Of a DNA stretch of 64,000 nucleotides, positions 58,301-64,000 are shown one piece after another. Source of the DNA: Geosiphon pyriformis. Lineage: Eukaryota; Glomeromycota; Glomeromycetes; Archaeosporales; Geosiphonaceae. Position 1 is the first letter of the stretch. The number at the start of each line of letters is the position of its first letter. The notes beneath the pieces were generated by a model. That model worked only from the letters and a program-made list of their open reading frames with translations, ran no database searches and had not been told where the DNA came from. A program made the position numbers and the translations under genes. The stretch is taken from positions 694,307 to 758,306 of the forward strand of contig JAAOMT010000183.1 in NCBI GenBank assembly GCA_016748015.1, written 5' to 3'.

Positions 58301-59313
58301 ACCCATGTTGATTCAAGAAAGTTTTTTTTCTAAGATATGGTAGTTTTTAGTAGTAATAGTAATGTTTAGATTTGGAAGTAGAGTATGTCTCACAATTTTG
58401 ATGAAATTAATGACAATTTAAAAGATTTTATCTTAAAAGATATTGCTATATATGATTTCAATTTCTAATTTGTTTAATAAAACAATGGAATAGTTGTTGG
58501 AATTATAAAATGTAACTCAAAATTTTTTTATTTCTTTTGAAATATAAACATTTGGAATTGAAATTTTATGCTTTAAACAGATTTGTTTATTTGACTCAAA
58601 GATTTGTTGGGTGGTAATAGGCTTTGGGCAATTGTAGATTTCATGATGTTTTCCAAAAAATAAGATAGTAATTGGTTGGAAAAGTTGAAGAATTTGGTGA
58701 GATTTATTTTGTGTCTTAAGAGCTATGTCTACTAGAACTGTGAATTGTCTAATTAAACCAAAATCTTGGGTCTTTTTTTTACTTTTTTCTAATTGTTCTC
58801 TGTTGTTAATTAATTGTAAACTTAAGATGTTAATTAAAAGTAAATAAATAGCTTGTGCAATTTTTTTAACATGCTTTATTTTGAATGGTTTTTTGGTTTT
58901 ATTTTGTAGCATGATGATAATGTCTCTAGTGTATTTTGCATCTATAATTTTTTCTCTAACATTGATTTTTTTGTTTGCCAATAATGATTGAGAAGCAATT
59001 TGAACTATTGCTTTTAGTGGTATTTTAAAAACAATTCTGAGATTAAGTTTTGTTAACAATTTTGGTTAAAAAACCAGAGTATTTTTTTCTGGATATTATA
59101 AATCATATCCAGCATTCATTTTGTGAGCTTTTTCTGGCTTGATTTTTTGACCATTATTGTCGAAATATTTAAGTTGTATGGCTAGTTGATTCTTAATGAA
59201 ATAGATTGAAATTGTTGTAATTTTTTCTTCTGACTTAAGTTCTGTAAACTCAATTTCCTCTTGATTATTTTTATTGAACAAAGTAATATTAAAAGCATAG
59301 CATTTTAAACACT
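58301..59313 (-). pseudogene. T7 dUTPase domain and linker, cut by T9
   Basis: Two open pieces, 59281-59096 and 59059-58517. Motif 1 is AGYDL; motif 2 ASQSLLANKKI; motif 3 KIIDAKYTRDI, keeping the Asp that T2 and T8 have lost; motif 4 KKIAQAIYLLL; motif 5 KKTQDFGLIRQ is degenerate. The linker QIFESNKQICLKHKISIPNVYI is nearly that of T2. The 5' side ends at the T9 LTR (59314), so the Cys-rich part, protease and gag of T7 are not in the window. Confidence 0.8.
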
Positions 59314-60225
59314 GTTACAGGTGATTATTTGGGGTGTTAATACAAATAACAAACCCATAACTTGGTGTTTAATAGTTAGTACAGTTGGTATTATCTAAAG
59401 ATTTTTATAATCTGAAGATTTTGATTAAGTTTTTTGTATAATGGACAGAAATTCAATGTTAAGATTCTGTTGTAATGTTTTTAGTTTCTTTTCCAACTTA
59501 TGAGTTAATATGTATTGTTGTTTATAGCTTCCCAGAATATCTATTTTATTAATTTTTTTCTTAGCTTAATAACTGGTTTTCTGGTAAGTTATTCCTTAGT
59601 TCTAAGTGTCTATTCTTATTTCTGGGTCTTTTACCAGTTTTATTCCTGATGTTAATACTTTAGTACTTTAATTTTTAATCAATTAATAAATAAAACAAAA
59701 AAGAAATAAAAGAAAATAAAGAGATAAACCAAGACAAGAAAGAGTTAGTATCTCATTAATAGCTGTAATCAAGAGCTATTTGTCTAGTGTAGTTAAGTAT
59801 TGACAATTATCAACATGAATTGTTGATAGTGAAAAGACAGATTGCAATATTAAATAAGTATTTTATTAATATTTGATGTTTTCACTTTAAGTCATAGAAT
59901 ATTATCATATAAAAAGATGAATTTGAAATAGAAACTAGAGATTCTAAACTAAGAATTTTTTTTTTTGCTTCTAATATTACTACTATATATATAAATTTTA
60001 TTGTATAAAATTTCTTAAATTTCTTAATTCTTTAGCCAGAAATTCTGTAATTCTTTAAGAGAGATTTTGGAATTCTGAAATCCTGCAATTTTTCATACAG
60101 AAATTCTGTAATTCTGGAATCCTGCAATTCTTCTAAGAAGAATCCTGGAATTCCACTTTTATTATGTCTATTCTGATTGGCTAATTTATGTACTAATATA
60201 TAATTCTTATATTTTATGAATAATA
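59314..60225 (-). repeat. 3' LTR of T9 (about 0.9 kb)
   Basis: The complement starts TATTAT (from TGTTAC) at 60225 and ends CCTGTAACA at 59314. It retains the GAATTC-rich U3 cluster (about 60040-60160) with TTCCAGAA, and both stem-loop regions, now partly mismatched (near 59760-59830). Confidence 0.82.
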
Positions 60226-60930
60226 TTATTCTCTCTTTTTAATATTAAGCTCTATTGAGATCTTCTATATTTCTTAACTTTCCATCTTTAATTAACTCTT
60301 AAACTTCTTTTTTGAAAATTACTTGGGTTATTTTGATCTGTAATTTTTCAAATTGGACATTGGTAATTTTACCCAATTGGTTAATGGTAATTGTATTCAT
60401 TGCTAGATTAAGTAATATTGTTGGTCAATCTTGAAATTCTATATATAGCTAATATATGGCTTGTGTTTGTGTAAACAAATTGTTCTTCTCCATAAATTGT
60501 TTAAGTTGTTATAGTATTGTTGTATTGAATAATTGTTTTGTTTTATCAGTGTACAAGTTTTGAATATTCAAGTTTTGTCCTAAGTAATAATAACAAAAGT
60601 TTTTTAGAAATTGTTGTATCCACTAATTTCAAGTTTTTTTTATTAATTTTTGGTAAAGTACAGCTGTTTCTGGTATTTCTATTGACAATTTTACTTTTGT
60701 TATTATTTTGTTTATAGTGTTTTCTAGTTTTCTATGCACTTTGTATTGGGTTTTTTTATTATTATTTTTGTATCAAATAGTTTGTTGGTTAATTGTGATT
60801 TCTATGTTTTGTTGTTGAATTAGTTGGAATAGTTGTTGTGTAAATAAGTAGATATTGTTGATAATTTTTATCTTTTATTGTTGCTTTTGTTGTGTATACT
60901 GTGTTTTTATATATTATTCTGTTTAATTAA
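60226..60930 (-). pseudogene. ORF3 of T9
   Basis: Aligns with T8 ORF3 on the minus strand; the purine tract is decayed. No open frame of note remains. Confidence 0.55.
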
Positions 60931-62110
60931 TTTAACATGTTTGTATTGATAATTATAATTGGTTTTAGATCTTATGAAATCTTATCTGGTTGGACTAATA
61001 TTTATTGTACTCCCAGTTGTGGAATATTACTGGTAAATGATGATGCTGTATTGTTATATGGTTTCAATTAATCTTTATGTATTGCTTTAGCTAAGATTTT
61101 GTTGTCTTATCTTAATTTATAAGCTCTATTTCTTAGAATTTTTTCTATATAAAATGATCTATTCTATTTGAGATCAAATTTTCTATTCTATTGTTTTTCC
61201 ATTTTGGTACAATGTAAGAATACTTTGTCTCCAATTCTAAATTCAACTGGTTTATTTGATAATTGGTTATCATGTCATTTTTTTTGTTTTTTTTGTAACT
61301 TTTGAATATTATTAATTGTTTTTTGTCTTTTGTTTTTTAATTTTTCTATTAAGTTATATGTTTTTCTTAACAATGTTTCTTGAAAGTTGTCTTCTCTTAT
61401 TGGTTCAGTTGAATATGTATTGACTTTTATCTTAACTGGTAATATTGCTGTTCTACTATAAACAAGTTCAAATTATGTTGCTTATGTGGTATCTTGCTTT
61501 ATTGTTTGATAAGCAAATAGTACTAATAGTATAAACAGATCTTATTTATTCTGGTTTTTTTGACTAATTTTGGTGATTGCTTTACACAATATTTTGTTGA
61601 ACCTTTCAACTAAACTGTTTGTTTGTGGATAATATGATAATAATAATGGTCTTTTGATTTCAAATCTTTGGCTTAATTCTGTTAATGTTCTGTTTACAAA
61701 GTAAGTTTCTTGATCTGATAACAATTTTTTTGGACATTCATATCAGCAAATCAAATTTTAATAAACAAATTTGGCTATGAATTCTATATTTGTTTTTTGA
61801 ATTGCTTTTATTTCTGGCCATTTTGTGAGATAGCTCATGACTACTACTATATAATGATTGCCTCTGCTGATTATTGTTAATAATTTAACTAAGTCAATTC
61901 CAATTCTATTAAATAGTTGTTTCACTTTAATTGGTCTTAATGGTTCACTGGATTTTGTTTCTTCTCTTTTCTAATAAACATCACAATTTTGAATGTATTA
62001 GATAATGTCTGAATATATTGATGACCAATAATATTTTTTTCTGGTTTTTTCTATAATTGCTTCTTTATAAAAATATCCTATTGTTGGATTTGAATGCATT
62101 TTGTATAATA
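60931..62110 (-). pseudogene. pol: integrase of T9
   Basis: The open piece 61724-61542 has LSDQETYFVNRTLTELSQRF and NSLVERFNKILCKAITK, so the catalytic Glu is retained here, unlike in T8 and T3. A TGA (complement of 61743-61745) is at the same codon as in T8 and T3. The zinc region lies near 61950-62100. Confidence 0.78.
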
Positions 62111-62389
62111 TTTTTTCATTCTTTAGTTCTGTAATTACTCTGAATGATTGATCTGAATCTTTTCTGTTTTCTAATATAGTATATTTTAGTAAATAATAAA
62201 ATATTTTAATTGTTGTTTTATGTTGTTTTGTTTCTTTTGAGATAATTTTTTTTTGAACTGCTGAGTATTAGTATAGTATTGAAATTGTTGATATTTTTGT
62301 GTATTCATTTTTTGTTATATTTTTGAGTTGAAATGTTCTTAGATTTGTTTTATTTATAACAAACCATTAGCATTTCCGTTTTTTTTTCC

Positions 62390-63650
62390 TTTTTATAATA
62401 TACTGTATATTTGAATAATAAAAGTTCTATTTTTTATCTGACATAATAGTCATCTCCAAATTCTTGTTTTTGAATTAATGTTAATTCTTTGTGATCAGTG
62501 TATACTTCAAACTTTTGGCTTAAATACTCTTTCCATTTGATAATTGCCTAATAGATAACTAAGTATTTTAGTGCTAGTGTTCTATAGTTCTTTTCAGCTG
62601 GACTCAAATTTCAGCTGGCATAAGCTACTAAATGTTCTTATTTATCTGGTTTTCTCTAAGATAATATGGCTTTTAATGCTTGACCAAATGCATTAGTAGT
62701 GATAATAAATGGCTTGCTGTAATCTAAATAGATTAATACTGGTGCTTGAATGAGCTTTTTTCTTAGTATATCAAAAGCTTTTTGCTGAGTTTTAGCCCAT
62801 TCATATTTTACATTCTTGGTTTGGAACTGGTAAAGTAGTTGAGTTAGTTTGAAGAAATTCTTGATAAAATGATAGTAATATCTAGCAAATCCCAAGAATG
62901 CTTGTAATTTTATTAGATTTGTTGATACTAGAAAGTTTTTTATTATTTTAATTTTATTTGGATTTGTTTTGATGCCATTTTTGCTTACAATATGTCCTAA
63001 AAATTTCAGTTCTGTTTTGCTGAAGAAGTATTTAATGGCATTTAACTTTAGCTTTGCTTATCTCAATCTTTCAAACACTTGCTGTAGATAATAAAGATAA
63101 TTATCAAATGTTTTTAAGAACATATTGGTATTATTTAAATATATGACTACTGATTTCCATAGTAGTCTAGTATAAACAATTTCCATTAGCCATTAGAATA
63201 TGGCTGGAGTATTGGTTAAGCCAAATAGTATTACTTTAAATTCAAAGTTTTTCTCTCTAATAGTGAATGTGGTTTTCTTCTTATCAGCTAAATTCATGGC
63301 TACTTGCCAGTAATTACTATCTAAATCCAGTATTGAAAACCATTTCTTTTCTTCAAAAATGTTAAATAATTTCTGAATCTGTAGAATAAAATAGCTGTCT
63401 CCATGAATAACACTATTGAGTTTTTTATAATCCACACAAAAGTGGTCTTTCCATTTTTTTTGTGAGCTAGTATTACTGATAATAACTATAAACTCATTGA
63501 TAGTTGAATTAACCTATTGTTTAATATCTGGTTGATTTTTTTTCAGATGATTTTATGGCTTGCTGGTAGTACTCTGTATGTCTTTTGTTTAATTGGTATT
63601 GTATCTCCAGTTTTGATTTAATGTTGGATAATGTTAGTTCTGCTAAATTT
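62390..63650 (-). pseudogene. pol: RT and RNase H of T9
   Basis: Open pieces 63435-63193 (DYKKLNSVIHGDSYF, DLDSNYWQVAMN, FKVILFGLTNTPAIF) and 62895-62656 (the GFARYYYHFIKNF connection and FIITTNAFGQALKAILS of RNase H, first Asp to Asn). The RT box reads YLNNTNMF. Numerous stops. Confidence 0.8.
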
Positions 63651-64000
63651 ATTTTCACTGGCAAAGATGTCAGTAAAATTGTTGAGTAGCATCTTGAGTT
63701 GCATACATTGAAATGGGTCTAAATTTTCCAAGTTTATTTGTTTTAATTGTTCTGGTTGTAGCAAATAACATTTTTTTGTTCATATATTGCTTGTGATATG
63801 ATATTTATATATCTGTACAGTTGTAAAAAATTTGGAATGGTGCTTGGTAGTTGGTTTTTAACTTCAGTACTTAAGTATTTAATAGCAGTTTCTTTGAGTA
63901 TTTCAATGATGTTTCCTGTTGTATTATAAATGAGAATTTTGATGTGTTTGTTATTTTTAGCCAGTATATAGAGATTGGTAATAGCAATCTTTTTTGATTT
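63651..64000 (-). pseudogene. pol: T9 linker between dUTPase and RT
   Basis: Complement aligns with T8 49990-50340 (IYNTTGNIIEI, VTNYQAPFQIFYNC-like segments). The rest of the element lies beyond the window. Confidence 0.65.

Larger units (their letters stand above)
42690..59313 (-). mobile_element. T7: T2-family element broken by three insertions
   Basis: Pieces in element order from the 5' side: 59313-55867 (dUTPase, RT, RNase H, most of integrase), 54877-54415 (integrase C-terminus), 44396-43600 (ORF3) and 43599-about 42690 (3' LTR). It is split by the solo LTR at 54878-55866 and by T8 at 44397-54414, and cut off at 59314 by T9. Each junction is confirmed because the two sides join to match an uninterrupted stretch of T2. 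Confidence 0.88.
59314..64000 (-). mobile_element. T9: T8-family element, continues past the window
   Basis: Read on the minus strand: RT (about 63650-62900), RNase H (about 62890-62390), integrase (about 62110-60950), ORF3 (about 60930-60250) and 3' LTR (60225-59314). The part above 63650 is the linker after dUTPase. The rest lies beyond base 64000. It is inserted in T7. Confidence 0.88.

Noticed and set aside
1-64000. tRNA or rRNA genes
   Set aside because: I looked for tRNA T-arm motifs such as GGTTCGAATCC and conserved rRNA words and found none that fit a complete gene.

Overview
The window looks like a repeat-dense stretch of a fungal nuclear genome, most probably an arbuscular mycorrhizal fungus (Glomeromycotina, Rhizophagus-like). 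The reasons are very AT-rich DNA, LINE proteins of a type I associate with these fungi, several Ty3/gypsy families with a shared primer-binding site, and a host gene with short spliceosomal introns. The species call comes from recognition, not from a search.

Layout. 1-3123: 5' end (LTR, primer-binding site, gag) of a minus-strand gypsy element (T1) inserted into the gag of a plus-strand element (T2, 3124 to about 11780). About 11781-16322: a strongly decayed plus-strand copy of the T8 family (T3). 16345-18430: minus-strand fragments of a T8-type LTR (T4) and a T2-type 3' end (T5). 18541-19055: a minus-strand LINE 3' end. 19137-26596: the best preserved gypsy element (T6), with both LTRs, a 4-bp target duplication and one run of N. 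26649-33406: a full-length LINE with a 10-bp target duplication. 33972-34263: a MITE. 34589-36339: the only convincing host gene, a four-exon chromodomain gene. 36.4-38.3 kb: AT-rich spacer. 38.3-42.06 kb: minus-strand LINE remnants. 42067-42685: an LTR fragment. 42690-59313: a minus-strand T2-family element (T7) split by three later insertions: T8 (44397-54414, plus, complete with LTRs), a solo LTR (54878-55866), and T9 (59314 to beyond the window, minus).

Element architecture. The T2/T7 and T3/T8/T9 families share gag, protease, a cysteine-rich segment, a dUTPase domain, RT, RNase H, integrase, a third ORF (ORF3), polypurine tract and LTR. T6 lacks the dUTPase domain but has the cysteine-rich segment and an ORF3. 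Its pol lies in the -1 frame behind a textbook T_TTA_AAC slippery heptamer. The LTRs of the T2/T7 and T3/T8/T9 families carry strong stem-loops at a comparable place.

Decay. Nearly all inactivating changes are C-to-T or G-to-A transitions, turning Gln, Trp and Arg codons into stops and catalytic Asp or Glu into Asn or Lys. The 1562-codon LINE ORF2 has 12 premature stops and no frameshift. The two T6 LTRs differ almost only by transitions. This points to cytosine deamination, either RIP-like or methylation-driven, in a region that also holds a chromodomain gene.
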